Assembly (NCBI RefSeq): GCF_002214545.1
Contig: NZ_CP015105.1
Span: 1,798,001-1,862,000, forward strand
DNA length: 64,000 nt
Direction: 5' to 3'
Origin: Thermococcus thioreducens
GTDB lineage: Archaea; Methanobacteriota_B; Thermococci; Thermococcales; Thermococcaceae
Under the pieces are notes generated by a model. It did not search any database. It worked only from the letters and a program-made list of their open reading frames with translations, and had not been told where the DNA came from. The position numbers and the translations under genes were made by a program. Shown here piece after piece: positions 51,251 to 60,089 of the stretch (positions are counted from its first letter, which is position 1; each line of letters begins with the position of its first letter).

Positions 51251-53203
51251 TCAGGAAACCGAGACACTGAAGGTCGCCAGGATTCTCAGGTACGAGCCGT
51301 CGATGCCGTTCATGTAGTCCCTTATTTTTCCTCCGGTGGCCCACCTGTCCTGCCCGGCGAGGACTATGACAACCTGTCCCTCGGCCCAGACGTTGGTCTT
51401 GACGAACATGCCCCTCTCTCCGTTTCTCACCGCACTCTGCTCGCCGGGGGTTAGAACCTGCATGACGTAGCCACCAACGCCGTCGTAGGCGTCGGGCCCG
51501 CCGAGGATTATGATTATCCTCGAGTCCCTGTAGGCCTCGAAATCGTCGGCGGTAGCGCGCTTCACCGAGAGGCCAAATGCACCCAGCTGTGAAGCCAGCA
51601 GGTTGCCCTTGATGCCCCAGTCTATGTCGTTGGAGAGGATAACAACCTCGGGCATCTGGACTGGCCTGTAGTTCAGGGTCCAGTCGACCAGCTCCCTGAG
51701 AACCGAGAGCTCCCCCTCACTGCCGGCCTCAAGCTCCAGGGAACTGTAGACGGCACGGTAGTTCCCATCGGTGGCAAGTATTCCACCGCTGTAGTCACTG
51801 GTGCGGGCTAGAAGCATCGGGACGTAGCCCCTGAGGGCATGGAGGAGCCTGACGCGCTCAAGGAGCTTCCTCTCGATGGGAATCTCCGCCACCATGCCGT
51901 TGTAGCCCATCACAACACCCCTGTCCGTAACATCCATGGAGGAGAGAATCCCCGGCAGAACCATCGACGCCGAGAGCGAGAAGTTGAACTGCACACCAGT
52001 GATGTTCTTAACGGACTCGCCCATTTCCCTCATCCTGAGACTGTTCTCCGAGGCGAAGCGTGAGACGCTCCTCTTGGCCATGCCGAAGTGGGTTGGCGAA
52101 AGCACGCACTGCCACCCAACGGTGGAGTAGGTGCTAACATCGATTGTGCCGCCGTTGAACGGCCCCCTGTCTGAGAGCATCAGTGAGTAGCCGGTGTTTA
52201 CGTACGGAACCATCACAGAGGCCTGGGTGAGGTTTAGTTCCCCCCTGGCCGCATCCGCAATGGCCAGCGAGTCAAGGCCAAGGAGTTTCGCTAGGCTCGG
52301 CGGGTCCTCTGTACCTCCGACGTGCTGGGGGTTGGTAGCATCGAATAGGTTCCCCGCCGTGACCACAAGGCCGGCGTGGTGAGTTTCAAGATAGTCCCCA
52401 AGGACTGAAATCTGATCCTCGGAGAGGCCCCAATCCGGGAGCCAGAGGTTCGAGAGTATAACTGCCTGGGGCTGGAAGCTCTGCAGGGCATTGACGAGCT
52501 CATCGGGGGAGACTATCTTTATGTTGTAGTACTTGGCCAGACCCTCCCAGTGATGGTCCGAGAGCATCCAGGGTTTCAGGCGGGTTAAAGGCTTCGCGAC
52601 GGCCTCAAAGTCCGAGAGGTTGTAGTGGTAGAAGCTCCGGGAGACGTTAAACTGTGCCATCAGCGAGTCCAAGGACTTTTGAAAGGCCATTGCCTCAACG
52701 GAGGGGTCAACTATCAGAACCTTCGGCCCATCGGGATTGGCAACGTAGTACGAATAGACAGGGCTGTAGGACACGTGCCCCTCGACGTCAGTGACCACTA
52801 TCTTGAACTCTATCCTGCTCCCCGGCGGTGCCCCCGGCAGGTTTATCTTGCGGTAGAAGACGTAGAAGTCCTGACTCTCACCGTAGAAGCGGCGTATTAT
52901 GGACTGATAGAGCGACCAGTTCTCACCGGCAGCGGCCTTTTTAACATAGGCCTGCTTCCAGTCACCGTCGTTTACTCTGTAGTATGCCTCAACCTTGCCC
53001 TCACCCACCGTGACCCCAAAGTCATCGGCTATGTAGAAGTACACGGTGAACTCCTCGTAGGGACCAACGACAAAATCCTTGGGAACGTTACCCATTATTA
53101 TTATTGGCGGCCTCAGCTCCGAGACTATTACGGCTGAGGAGGCTGGTGGAAGGAGCATACCGAACAGCAACAGCATTGCAAAAACCGCTTTGAGCTTATT
53201 CAT
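51251..53203 (-). CDS. secreted protein with S-layer-like C-terminal domain
   Basis: A 650-residue exported protein. Signal peptide at 1-23 (MNKLKAVFAMLLLFGMLLPP region, cut near ASSA). A beta-rich first third (VYFYIADDFGVTVGEGKVEA) precedes a GATase-like or Rossmann-like middle (VLIVDPSVEAM, VVTAGNLFDATNP). The C-terminal section (IIIILGGPDAYDGVG; VVIVLAGQDRWATGG) resembles the C-terminal repeat of Thermococcales S-layer and cell-wall proteins. It is divergent from a FecCD-type importer with separate TATA boxes (53241-53250 here). Function unknown; surface anchoring is likely. Confidence 0.65.
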   Translation of the reverse strand: MNKLKAVFAMLLLFGMLLPPASSAVIVSELRPPIIIMGNVPKDFVVGPYEEFTVYFYIADDFGVTVGEGKVEAYYRVNDGDWKQAYVKKAAAGENWSLYQSIIRRFYGESQDFYVFYRKINLPGAPPGSRIEFKIVVTDVEGHVSYSPVYSYYVANPDGPKVLIVDPSVEAMAFQKSLDSLMAQFNVSRSFYHYNLSDFEAVAKPLTRLKPWMLSDHHWEGLAKYYNIKIVSPDELVNALQSFQPQAVILSNLWLPDWGLSEDQISVLGDYLETHHAGLVVTAGNLFDATNPQHVGGTEDPPSLAKLLGLDSLAIADAARGELNLTQASVMVPYVNTGYSLMLSDRGPFNGGTIDVSTYSTVGWQCVLSPTHFGMAKRSVSRFASENSLRMREMGESVKNITGVQFNFSLSASMVLPGILSSMDVTDRGVVMGYNGMVAEIPIERKLLERVRLLHALRGYVPMLLARTSDYSGGILATDGNYRAVYSSLELEAGSEGELSVLRELVDWTLNYRPVQMPEVVILSNDIDWGIKGNLLASQLGAFGLSVKRATADDFEAYRDSRIIIILGGPDAYDGVGGYVMQVLTPGEQSAVRNGERGMFVKTNVWAEGQVVIVLAGQDRWATGGKIRDYMNGIDGSYLRILATFSVSVS

Positions 53204-53240
53204 TACGCGCTCACCAGCATAAAGTAACGCCTCCGGACTA

Positions 53241-53250
53241 TTTATATTTA
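53241..53250 (-). promoter_or_regulatory. TATA box for the secreted protein at 51251
   Basis: TAAATATAAA on the minus strand, centred about 42 nt before ATG 53203, leaving room for GGTGAGCG as the ribosome binding site. Confidence 0.6.
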
Positions 53251-53258
53251 GCCCGAAA

Positions 53259-53267
53259 GATTTAAAC
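53259..53267 (+). promoter_or_regulatory. TATA box for the FecCD/BtuC-type importer
   Basis: GATTTAAAC centred about 28 nt before ATG 53291 with no Shine-Dalgarno, implying a leaderless transcript. Confidence 0.55.
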
Positions 53268-53290
53268 GGGTGGACAAATAATCCACGCCC

Positions 53291-54307
53291 ATGAAAAAGT
53301 GGCTTCCAACACTGCTGGCACTCTCGCTCATCGCCGGGTTTCTCGGCGTCTACATCGGCTCCGTCAGCCTGACCCCCTCGGACGTAACCGCCAGTATGAC
53401 CTATGGAGTAAAATCAGCCATGTCTGAGTTATTCCCCTCAATAAACCCCGGTGAGAGGCCGAAAGCCTTCATCATAGTGTGGGAGCTCCGCCTTCCCCGG
53501 GTTCTTCTGGCCTATCTGGTCGGACTTTCCCTCGCCTCTGCGGGCGTTGCCAGCCAGGCGCTCTTCAGGAACGCCCTGGCTGATCCGTACATAATAGGCG
53601 TGAGCGCCGGAGCCGGAATAGGCGCCGCTCTAGGAGCTATCTACGCACCTGCACACATGGGGACACTCGCACTCATATCGGCGGTTCTCTCGGTGCTCGT
53701 AGTTTACACCGTCTCCAGGGTCGACGGCCACGTTCCAGTTGATACACTACTCCTAGCGGGCATAGCCTACGGCTTTCTGGCCAGCGCAATAACGTGGTAT
53801 CTCATCATAAGCCAGGGAGAGAAAGCCCATATAACATGGATGTGGCTAATGGGAACGTTCAACGGCTCAAGCTGGGGCGACGTTGGTGAGATGTTTATCG
53901 TTGCACTCCTCGGCGTCGGGTTCCTCGTATGGAAGTGGAGGGAGCTGAACCTGATACTCCTTGGCGAAGAGAGCATCGCCCTCGGCCTCGACCTTCACCT
54001 CTACCGCAAGCTCTTCATAGGAACCATAGCCCTTCTGACAGCCTTTGCCGTCTCCACCGCAGGGATAATCGGCTTCATTGGCCTCGTCAGCCCGCACATA
54101 ATGCGCCTCCTCCTCGGCCCAAACCACAGAAGCCTTACCCCCGCGAGCGCCCTCTTCGGAGGCGTTCTCCTCGTTTTCGCTGACTTACTCGCGAGAACGG
54201 TTGCAAAGCCAATGGAACTGCCCGTTGGAATTATAACTGCCCTCATGGGGGCGCCCTTTTTCCTCTACCTCCTGATGAAGCACAAGAGGGGTGAGCTGTA
54301 CTCATGA
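53291..54307 (+). CDS. FecCD/BtuC-family ABC importer permease
   Basis: A 338-residue permease with about nine or ten helices. Family motifs are LRLPRVLLAYLVGLSLASAG, ALFRNALADPYIIGVSAGAG, GIIGFIGLVSPHIMRLLLGP and ELPVGIITALMGAPFFLYLL, typical of vitamin B12, siderophore or heme importers. It uses a leaderless start. Its ATGA overlap with the ATPase gene confirms an operon. No substrate-binding protein lies next to it; the divergent secreted gene is a possible but untested substitute. Confidence 0.92.
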   Translation: MKKWLPTLLALSLIAGFLGVYIGSVSLTPSDVTASMTYGVKSAMSELFPSINPGERPKAFIIVWELRLPRVLLAYLVGLSLASAGVASQALFRNALADPYIIGVSAGAGIGAALGAIYAPAHMGTLALISAVLSVLVVYTVSRVDGHVPVDTLLLAGIAYGFLASAITWYLIISQGEKAHITWMWLMGTFNGSSWGDVGEMFIVALLGVGFLVWKWRELNLILLGEESIALGLDLHLYRKLFIGTIALLTAFAVSTAGIIGFIGLVSPHIMRLLLGPNHRSLTPASALFGGVLLVFADLLARTVAKPMELPVGIITALMGAPFFLYLLMKHKRGELYS

Positions 54308-55026
54308 AGGCGCTTGAGGTTAAAATTTCCTTCGCCTACGGTGAGAGGGACGTTCTCCGGGAGGTGGAGTTCACCGCTGAGAGGGGAGAGCTTTTAGCCA
54401 TAATCGGCCCCAACGGTGCCGGGAAATCAACCCTCCTCAAGTGCCTGGTCGGGATTCTAAGGCCCGAAGGGAGGGTGACCTTCGACGGGACGAACTTGCT
54501 TGAGCTTAAGCCCAGGGAGAGGGCCAAACTGATAACCTACGTCCCCCAGAGCTCCTTCCCCGAGTTCGCCTTCACAATAGAGGAATTCGTCGAGCTCGGC
54601 ACATATGCAACGAAGGGAAATGTTGAGGAAGCCCTGAAGAGGGTCGGCCTCTGGGAACGCAGAAATGAGCAGATAACCGCTCTGAGTGGCGGTGAATATC
54701 AGCTGGCCCTGATAGCGAGGGCTTTAGCCCAGGGCAGCGAGGTGGTTCTCCTGGACGAGCCGACGAGCCACCTCGACATAAACCGCGCCCTTGAGATAAT
54801 GGAGCTCCTTAAGGGAATGAGCCGGGAGAGAATTGTCATAGCCGTTCTCCACGATCTCAACCTGGCCCTCCGCTATGCTGACAGGCTGATGCTCCTCCAC
54901 AACGGACAGAAGCACTGGGAAGGAAAACCGGAGGAGCTGAAGCCCGAGATCATCGAAGAAATCTACGGCGTGAAGGCGAGGATAGCAGAGGTCGATGGTC
55001 ACAGGGTTCTTCTAGCTGGGATTTGA
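54304..55026 (+). CDS. FecE/BtuD-family ABC importer ATPase
   Basis: A 240-residue ATPase: Walker A GPNGAGKSTLL, signature LSGGEYQLALIARAL, Walker B VVLLDEPTSHLD, then the His in VLHDLNLALRYADR. It powers the FecCD-type permease encoded just upstream. Likely substrates are corrinoid, heme or ferric siderophore, but the genes do not settle this. The last codons (GHRVLLAGI) have an echo at 56735-56764. Confidence 0.93.
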   Translation: MKALEVKISFAYGERDVLREVEFTAERGELLAIIGPNGAGKSTLLKCLVGILRPEGRVTFDGTNLLELKPRERAKLITYVPQSSFPEFAFTIEEFVELGTYATKGNVEEALKRVGLWERRNEQITALSGGEYQLALIARALAQGSEVVLLDEPTSHLDINRALEIMELLKGMSRERIVIAVLHDLNLALRYADRLMLLHNGQKHWEGKPEELKPEIIEEIYGVKARIAEVDGHRVLLAGI

Positions 55027-55133
55027 AAGCCCGTATAAGAGACGGCCGGGAAGAGGTCAGTTATGTTCTTTACCTCTTACTCAGGCTCCAAACGAACGAA
55101 AGGCCCATAAGTTTTTCCGAGCTTTAAGAGTAA

Positions 55134-55143
55134 ACTTTATAAG
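55134..55143 (+). promoter_or_regulatory. TATA box for the 55176 gene
   Basis: ACTTTATAAG centred about 38 nt before ATG 55176; the short leader carries a weak GTGGAG ribosome binding site. Confidence 0.55.
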
Positions 55144-55175
55144 TTACCATTAAGCAATAGCATGTGGAGTTCACA

Positions 55176-56597
55176 ATGGTGAGAAAGCAACCTCTGTTAG
55201 TGGTTCTACTGCTGATTCTCCTGGGAGGAACCACAGTAGGGGCTTTGAACTACACGGCAGGCAACGAAGACTCCGTAACCAGAATCCTTGGTTACGACGT
55301 GTACAAAATAGAAGGCTCAGGCAACTACATCATCTACTACCCTCTACCCAACGGAAGCGTTAAAGTGCTGAAGAAGGGAAAAGCCGGCAGCTTCTTCCCG
55401 ACTTTCGTCAAAGTACCCAGGCACGAGTGGATAAAGGAACTCTCAACGGACGAGAAAGCCCTCTACGCCCCACCAACTCCCCTAATACTCTACATCACGA
55501 AGGACGGAAAGCTGGGAGTGAAAAGCATAACCTCAAGCAGAATCAAGCTCGAAAGCGAAAAGACGCTGAACCTGAAGGGGGACTATCAGGTTCAGGCAAA
55601 GGGTTCGTGTCCACGGGGCTGGATAGACTTTGGAGGAAGGTACTGCCTCAACCCCCAATGGGACCTGTACTTTGACAGCAGGGCAAAGGCAAAAACCTTC
55701 GACGAATGGGTTTCAGTGATGGGATTGAAGATTGAGAATTGGGCCACAGAAAAAGTCGATTTTGACTGGCACCTTGTGCTCAGCAAGAGCACCTACAGCT
55801 ACTGGACGGTCGGGATTGATGTAGGGCCGTTTACGGTTCTCAGCGTATCCAAGGGACACCACTTCGAGGGATGGGCACTTGATGTATACTACAAAACAAA
55901 TGGCCCAGTCCCTATTTATTCTAGAACATGGGAGAGGTATCTTAGCATTAGGGTAGAGTATATAGTGGCCCACGCCAAAGTCCCTGCATACGATAAACTC
56001 ACGAAAAGGTATGTGGACATAGGGATAGTACAGACATACCCAATCAAGATCCACAGCACCGGAGATTACAACATTAAAGAGCTGGGAGAAGGATGGAGGT
56101 TCGAAAAATCCGCAGGACAGAATCCTCCAAAAATTACGAAGACTCCCAACATCTGGAGCATCTCAAGAGAGGCAGAATGGAAGAGAAAGTGGATTGGTAA
56201 TACTGGAAACTGGGAGGAGGCAGTATTCATAAAGCAGCTTCAGGCCAATTCACTTTCCTCCAAGTCAAGTCTGAGCATCCCAATAGGCTACGCCGCTGGA
56301 AATTATCTCACGGGTATAAGCCCAACCCTCGGAAAACTGGCCAGCGCACTCAGCCTGACATTTGGATTTCACAAGTATATGAACGCTGTATCAATTGCAG
56401 TGTACGATGTGGACATCAAACCAAGAAAGAACTGCTACTCTATGTACAGCGTTCTGGGTGTAAATGTTGGAACGGAGAGGATAAAGGTAAACGTTCCAGT
56501 GGTATTCAGTATCATAACGGACGGTGGGTCGTCATCTCCCCCTTGCAATCCAAGAACCGGTGTATGTGTAGAATCTACGAGCCCGCGGGAAAGATAA
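55176..56597 (+). CDS. exported protein of unknown function
   Basis: A 473-residue protein with an N-terminal signal peptide (VRKQPLLVVLLLILLGGTTV, cut near ALN). The mature part is rich in Trp, Tyr, Lys and Thr with beta-like alternation, and has two Cys pairs that could form disulfides (CPRGWIDFGGRYC; C near residue 427 and in SPPCNPRTGVC). No family recognised. Base composition is richer in A+T than its neighbours, especially after 55850, suggesting transfer. It sits between an ABC ATPase gene and psmB. It has its own promoter. Confidence 0.65.
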   Translation: MVRKQPLLVVLLLILLGGTTVGALNYTAGNEDSVTRILGYDVYKIEGSGNYIIYYPLPNGSVKVLKKGKAGSFFPTFVKVPRHEWIKELSTDEKALYAPPTPLILYITKDGKLGVKSITSSRIKLESEKTLNLKGDYQVQAKGSCPRGWIDFGGRYCLNPQWDLYFDSRAKAKTFDEWVSVMGLKIENWATEKVDFDWHLVLSKSTYSYWTVGIDVGPFTVLSVSKGHHFEGWALDVYYKTNGPVPIYSRTWERYLSIRVEYIVAHAKVPAYDKLTKRYVDIGIVQTYPIKIHSTGDYNIKELGEGWRFEKSAGQNPPKITKTPNIWSISREAEWKRKWIGNTGNWEEAVFIKQLQANSLSSKSSLSIPIGYAAGNYLTGISPTLGKLASALSLTFGFHKYMNAVSIAVYDVDIKPRKNCYSMYSVLGVNVGTERIKVNVPVVFSIITDGGSSSPPCNPRTGVCVESTSPRER

Positions 56598-56810
56598 GGG
56601 AACTAACTCTTCTTTCTATTTTTCAAATATCCAGCAACCGCCGTGCGAACAGAGGTTTCTATCACATGAGAGTACGCAATGGGAAAGACAGCCCAAGGAT
56701 TCGGAACACTGAACAATTAAAGACAGCCCAGGGATACCACAGGGTTCTTCTCGCCAACCTCTAGCAAAGGTTTAAAACCCGGTGTGAGAAGATGGGTCAG
56801 GGGTGAGAGA
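56598..56810. other. intergenic region with possible relic of an ABC ATPase 3' end
   Basis: No gene is supported. 56735-56764 encodes YHRVLLANL then a stop, resembling the C-terminus GHRVLLAGI of the ATPase gene that ends at 55026, and shares the string CACAGGGTTCTTCT with it. GACAGCCCA also occurs twice (near 56689 and 56722). The TATA box for psmB is at 56770-56778. Confidence 0.4.
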
Positions 56811-57413
56811 ATGGAAACTAAGAAAACCGGTACCACCACAGTAGGAATAAAGGCCAGGGACGGTGTCGTTCTGGCCGCTGATACTCAAGCCTCACTCGAC
56901 CACATGGTCGAGACCCTCAACATCAGGAAGATAGTCCCCATCACCGACAGGATAGCGATAACCACCGCAGGAAGCGTTGGCGACGTTCAGGCCCTGGCGA
57001 GAATGCTTGAGGCTGAAGCCAGATACTACCAGTTCACCTGGGGCAGGCCCATGAGCACCAAGGCCATGGCAAACCTGCTCAGCAACATACTCAACGAGAA
57101 CAAGTGGTTCCCCTACCTCGTCCAGATAATCATAGGCGGCCACGTTGAGGAGCCGACCCTGGCGAACCTCGACCCGATGGGCGGCCTCATCTTCGACGAC
57201 TACACCGCAACCGGCTCGGGAAGCCCCTTCGCCATAGCCGTCCTTGAGGATGGCTTCAAGAAGGGCATGAGCGTCGAGGAGGCAAAGGAGCTCGCGGTCA
57301 GGGCCGTCAGGACGGCCGGAAAGAGGGACGTCTACACCGGCAGCAGGAAGGTTCAGGTCGTCGTCATAACGAAGGGCGGCATGAAAGAGGAGTTCGTTGA
57401 GTTCAAAGAGTGA
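56811..57413 (+). CDS. psmB: 20S proteasome beta subunit
   Basis: A 200-residue beta subunit. A seven-residue propeptide precedes the catalytic Thr of TTTVGIK, which is exposed by self-cleavage. Conserved Asp/Lys/Ser active-site elements occur in [11 protein letters not shown], the Lys at RKIVPI, and [12 protein letters not shown]. Thermococcales carry two beta subunits; from the setting this may be the second (beta-2) copy. It works with alpha subunits encoded elsewhere and with PAN at 6164. ATG 56811 has GGGGTGAGAG upstream. Confidence 0.94.
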   Translation: METKKTGTTTVGIKARDGVVLAADTQASLDHMVETLNIRKIVPITDRIAITTAGSVGDVQALARMLEAEARYYQFTWGRPMSTKAMANLLSNILNENKWFPYLVQIIIGGHVEEPTLANLDPMGGLIFDDYTATGSGSPFAIAVLEDGFKKGMSVEEAKELAVRAVRTAGKRDVYTGSRKVQVVVITKGGMKEEFVEFKE

Positions 57414-57465
57414 TGTTCAAAGGTTGCACCAAAGCCCTTTTTAATTCCCTTTTCGAGTTGATAGC

Positions 57466-58557
57466 ATGCAGAAGCCTTCGAGAATCCTCACCGTCCTCGC
57501 TCTCATACTCCTTCTCCTGCCCACGTTCTACATCGCTGAGAAGGTAACGTTCACTCCAGACAGCGTGCTCAGCCAGGTAAACGGGATTCTTGATCAGGTT
57601 CAGGAGATAAGGAACCTAACCTTCAGGGAGAGGCCGAAGGTAGTCGTTCTGACCAAGGATGAGGCCTTGGCTAAATGGAAGCCCGGCAAAGCCGACCTTG
57701 AGAGGATGAAAATAGAAGAGCTGACCTACAAGATGACCCTCCTCCTTCCTCCGGACTACCAGTACATCAAAAAGGAAACCGAGAGGAGCGCCAACTGGAT
57801 AGCCGCAACGGTCGGGGACACGATATACATAATCCAGGAAAACTTCATGTCAAACCTCGACGTCGCCCAGAGGACGATAGCCCATGAGAGCGTCCACGTG
57901 CTCCAGAAGCAGTGGTTCAATGCACGCTATGGAGCTGACACCTACGACGGGACGATAGCGATCCAGTCACTAATCGAGGGCGATGCCGACCTGGTTGCCG
58001 ACCTCTACTGTGAGAGAAACGGGATACCCATATACAAGATACGCTCGCTGAGCGGGAACCCCCTAGCTGACCTTCACATCTTTCCCTACGTCTTCGGCGA
58101 CCGCTTTGTGAGATACCTCTACGAGAAAGGCGGCTGGGAGCTCGTTAACGAGGCGTACAGCAGGTACCCGGTCTCGGTGCAGCAGGTCATGCACCCGGAG
58201 CTGTACCTCGAAAACGTTACACCCATCAACGTCACCTTGGGTGCACCGCCTAACTCACAGATTCTCAAGGAAGACAGGCTCGGGGAGTACTACGTTTACC
58301 TCCTCCTCAGGGACGTTGCGAAGCTTGACAACGAGACCGCCTGGAGCGTTTCAAGTGCGTGGCGCGGGGATAAGCTCCTCCTAACCCAGAACGTGAGTGC
58401 CTACCTCCTCCAGTGGAAGCTCGTCTTCTCAAGCGAGAACGCCGCGAAGACCTTTGGGGAAGTCCTCTCCAAGCTCGCGGAGGGAAACACCTACGCGAAC
58501 TACACGATAAGAATCGACGGAAGCTCCGTTCTCCTGATCGCCGAAAGGAGGGACTGA
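57466..58557 (+). CDS. membrane-anchored zincin metallopeptidase-like protein
   Basis: A 363-residue protein with an N-terminal membrane anchor or signal (ILTVLALILLLLPTFYIAE). The zinc motif HESVH (HExxH) lies in QRTIAHESVHVLQKQ, and a Glu about 30 residues on in LIEGDADLVADLYCE may be the third ligand, giving a gluzincin-like site. The protein would act outside the cell. The family is not named. Its stop is 1 nt before the threonine synthase ATG, so the two genes are coupled, though the functions look unrelated. Confidence 0.68.
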   Translation: MQKPSRILTVLALILLLLPTFYIAEKVTFTPDSVLSQVNGILDQVQEIRNLTFRERPKVVVLTKDEALAKWKPGKADLERMKIEELTYKMTLLLPPDYQYIKKETERSANWIAATVGDTIYIIQENFMSNLDVAQRTIAHESVHVLQKQWFNARYGADTYDGTIAIQSLIEGDADLVADLYCERNGIPIYKIRSLSGNPLADLHIFPYVFGDRFVRYLYEKGGWELVNEAYSRYPVSVQQVMHPELYLENVTPINVTLGAPPNSQILKEDRLGEYYVYLLLRDVAKLDNETAWSVSSAWRGDKLLLTQNVSAYLLQWKLVFSSENAAKTFGEVLSKLAEGNTYANYTIRIDGSSVLLIAERRD

Positions 58558-58558
58558 T

Positions 58559-59698
58559 ATGAAGCTTGTCTGCCCCATCTGTGGAAAAACCTACGAGGAA
58601 CCTGTTCAGAGGTGTGAATGTGGCGAGCCGGTGGAGTTTGAGACGTTTAAGGGAGAACCATACATAGGAAAGAGCGTCTGGGAGAGGTTTTGGGATTTCT
58701 GGCCGGTGGAACCGGCACTGGAGCTTTCCCTCGGCGAGGGCGACACACCGCTGATTAGGTCGAAGCTCGGCAAGGAGCTCGGCGTAAAGCTCTATCTCAA
58801 GAACGAGACGGCTAATCCAACGTGGAGCTTCAAGGATAGGGGGACGTTTCTGGCGATGAGCTACGCGGTTAAGGTCGGCTACAAAGCCGTTGGGACTGTA
58901 TCGACTGGCAACATGGCGGCGAGCGTTTCGGCATACGCTTCCCGCTTTGGATTGAAGGCGAAGATTCTGGTTTCAGAGAGCGCGAGCGACGAAAAGCTGA
59001 AGGCCGTTTCGGTGTACGGTGGCGAGGTCATTAGAGTTCGCGGCGACTACGGAAGGCTCTACTTCGATAGCATGAAGCTGGGAAAAAGGCTCGGCGTTTA
59101 CTTCATGAACTCAGACAACCCCTTCAGAGTGGAGGGCTACAAGGGCATAGCATTCGAGATAGCTGAGGAGATAAGCCCTGACTACGTTCTGATTCCAACG
59201 AGCTCGGGCGGACTCTTCCGGGGAGTCGCCAAGGGATTCATCGAGCTCCACGAGAGCGGACTCATCGATAGGGTTCCCACCCTCATCGCCGTCCAGGCTG
59301 AGGGCTGCTCACCGATATGCAGGGCCTTCCGTGAAGGAAAAATAAGAATAGAGCGCTTTGAAACCCCTAAAACGATAGCCAAGGCCATAGCCACCCCATC
59401 CCCGCCGAGCGGGAACGCCGTGCTCAAACTCCTCCGCGAGTTTGGCTGGAAATGCGTTTCAGTGAGCGACGACAAAATCCTTGAAGCCCAGAGGAAGCTC
59501 GCCGGTGAAGGCCTCTTCGTCCAGCCGGCCAGTGCGACTGGAATTGCCGCGCTGAAGAAGCTCGAACTTCCGGAAGGGGCCAAGGTAGTCTCAATACTCA
59601 CCGGTTCCGGGCTGAAGACTCTCTCGACGACAGGGCAGGGTAAGGTGAGGGAATGTCATCTTGAAAGGCTGGAAAACTGCATCAAAAATGATTCATAA
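58559..59698 (+). CDS. thrC: threonine synthase
   Basis: A 379-residue PLP enzyme that converts O-phosphohomoserine to threonine. It has an N-terminal zinc-ribbon-like CPICGKTYEEPVQRCEC, the PLP lysine in SFKDRGTFLA, a phosphate loop (STGNMAASVSAYA), and the late glycine-rich GSGLKTLS. The length fits the archaeal form. It pairs metabolically with KBL at 40763, which acts on threonine breakdown products. It overlaps the convergent small membrane gene by 17 nt. Confidence 0.9.
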   Translation: MKLVCPICGKTYEEPVQRCECGEPVEFETFKGEPYIGKSVWERFWDFWPVEPALELSLGEGDTPLIRSKLGKELGVKLYLKNETANPTWSFKDRGTFLAMSYAVKVGYKAVGTVSTGNMAASVSAYASRFGLKAKILVSESASDEKLKAVSVYGGEVIRVRGDYGRLYFDSMKLGKRLGVYFMNSDNPFRVEGYKGIAFEIAEEISPDYVLIPTSSGGLFRGVAKGFIELHESGLIDRVPTLIAVQAEGCSPICRAFREGKIRIERFETPKTIAKAIATPSPPSGNAVLKLLREFGWKCVSVSDDKILEAQRKLAGEGLFVQPASATGIAALKKLELPEGAKVVSILTGSGLKTLSTTGQGKVRECHLERLENCIKNDS

Positions 59699-59936
59699 AG
59701 AAGCGTCTCGCCCGCTGCCTGTTCCCCTCATTTTTCTCGGACAGCAGATCAGGGTTCTCCGCAAATAGGAACTCATAAAAGCGCTTCAGGAGGAGCATGG
59801 CTCCAGCATAAAGCCACACAAAGAACGCGGCGATACCGTTGGTAAAGTAACCCCAGAAGAGTAGCGTCCCGACTATAACGCCGAACGAGAGGGCGATCAT
59901 GAGCCTAAGCAGGAGCGCATAGCCGTAGCGCTCCAT
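59682..59936 (-). CDS. small two-helix membrane protein, unknown
   Basis: An 84-residue protein (MERYGYALLLRL start) with hydrophobic segments at about 7-30 and 34-52 and a long basic tail (KRFYEFLFAENPDLLSEKNE). No family recognised. Alternative starts are GTG 59963 and GTG 59954. The promoter region carries a 10-bp dyad overlapping the TATA box, so expression is probably repressed by a dimeric regulator. It overlaps thrC convergently by 17 nt. Confidence 0.6.
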   Translation of the reverse strand: MERYGYALLLRLMIALSFGVIVGTLLFWGYFTNGIAAFFVWLYAGAMLLLKRFYEFLFAENPDLLSEKNEGNRQRARRFFMNHF

Positions 59937-59964
59937 CAATAGCCCAAAATCCACACCACTCACC

Positions 59965-59990
59965 AAACATTTACAACGGTGTAAATGTTT
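59965..59990. promoter_or_regulatory. perfect dyad operator at the promoter of the 59682 gene
   Basis: AAACATTTAC (59965-59974) and GTAAATGTTT (59981-59990) form a perfect 10-bp inverted repeat with a 6-nt spacer. The right arm runs into the minus-strand TATA box (ACTTATAAA, complement of 59988-59996). The expected transcript start falls on the left arm, so a bound repressor would block TBP or polymerase. Confidence 0.7.
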
Positions 59991-60089
59991 ATAAGTTTTA
60001 CTCCTGCTCAAAGTCCAGAAGGAAATAGCAATGAGTAAAACCGAGCAAAACGTATAAACGGGAAAGGACACAGCAACACAGGTGATACC

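Noticed and set aside
56543-56764. 73-residue plus-strand ORF between the 55176 gene and psmB
   Set aside because: No ribosome binding site, overlaps the previous gene, and only its last residues resemble anything; treated as a possible scar.
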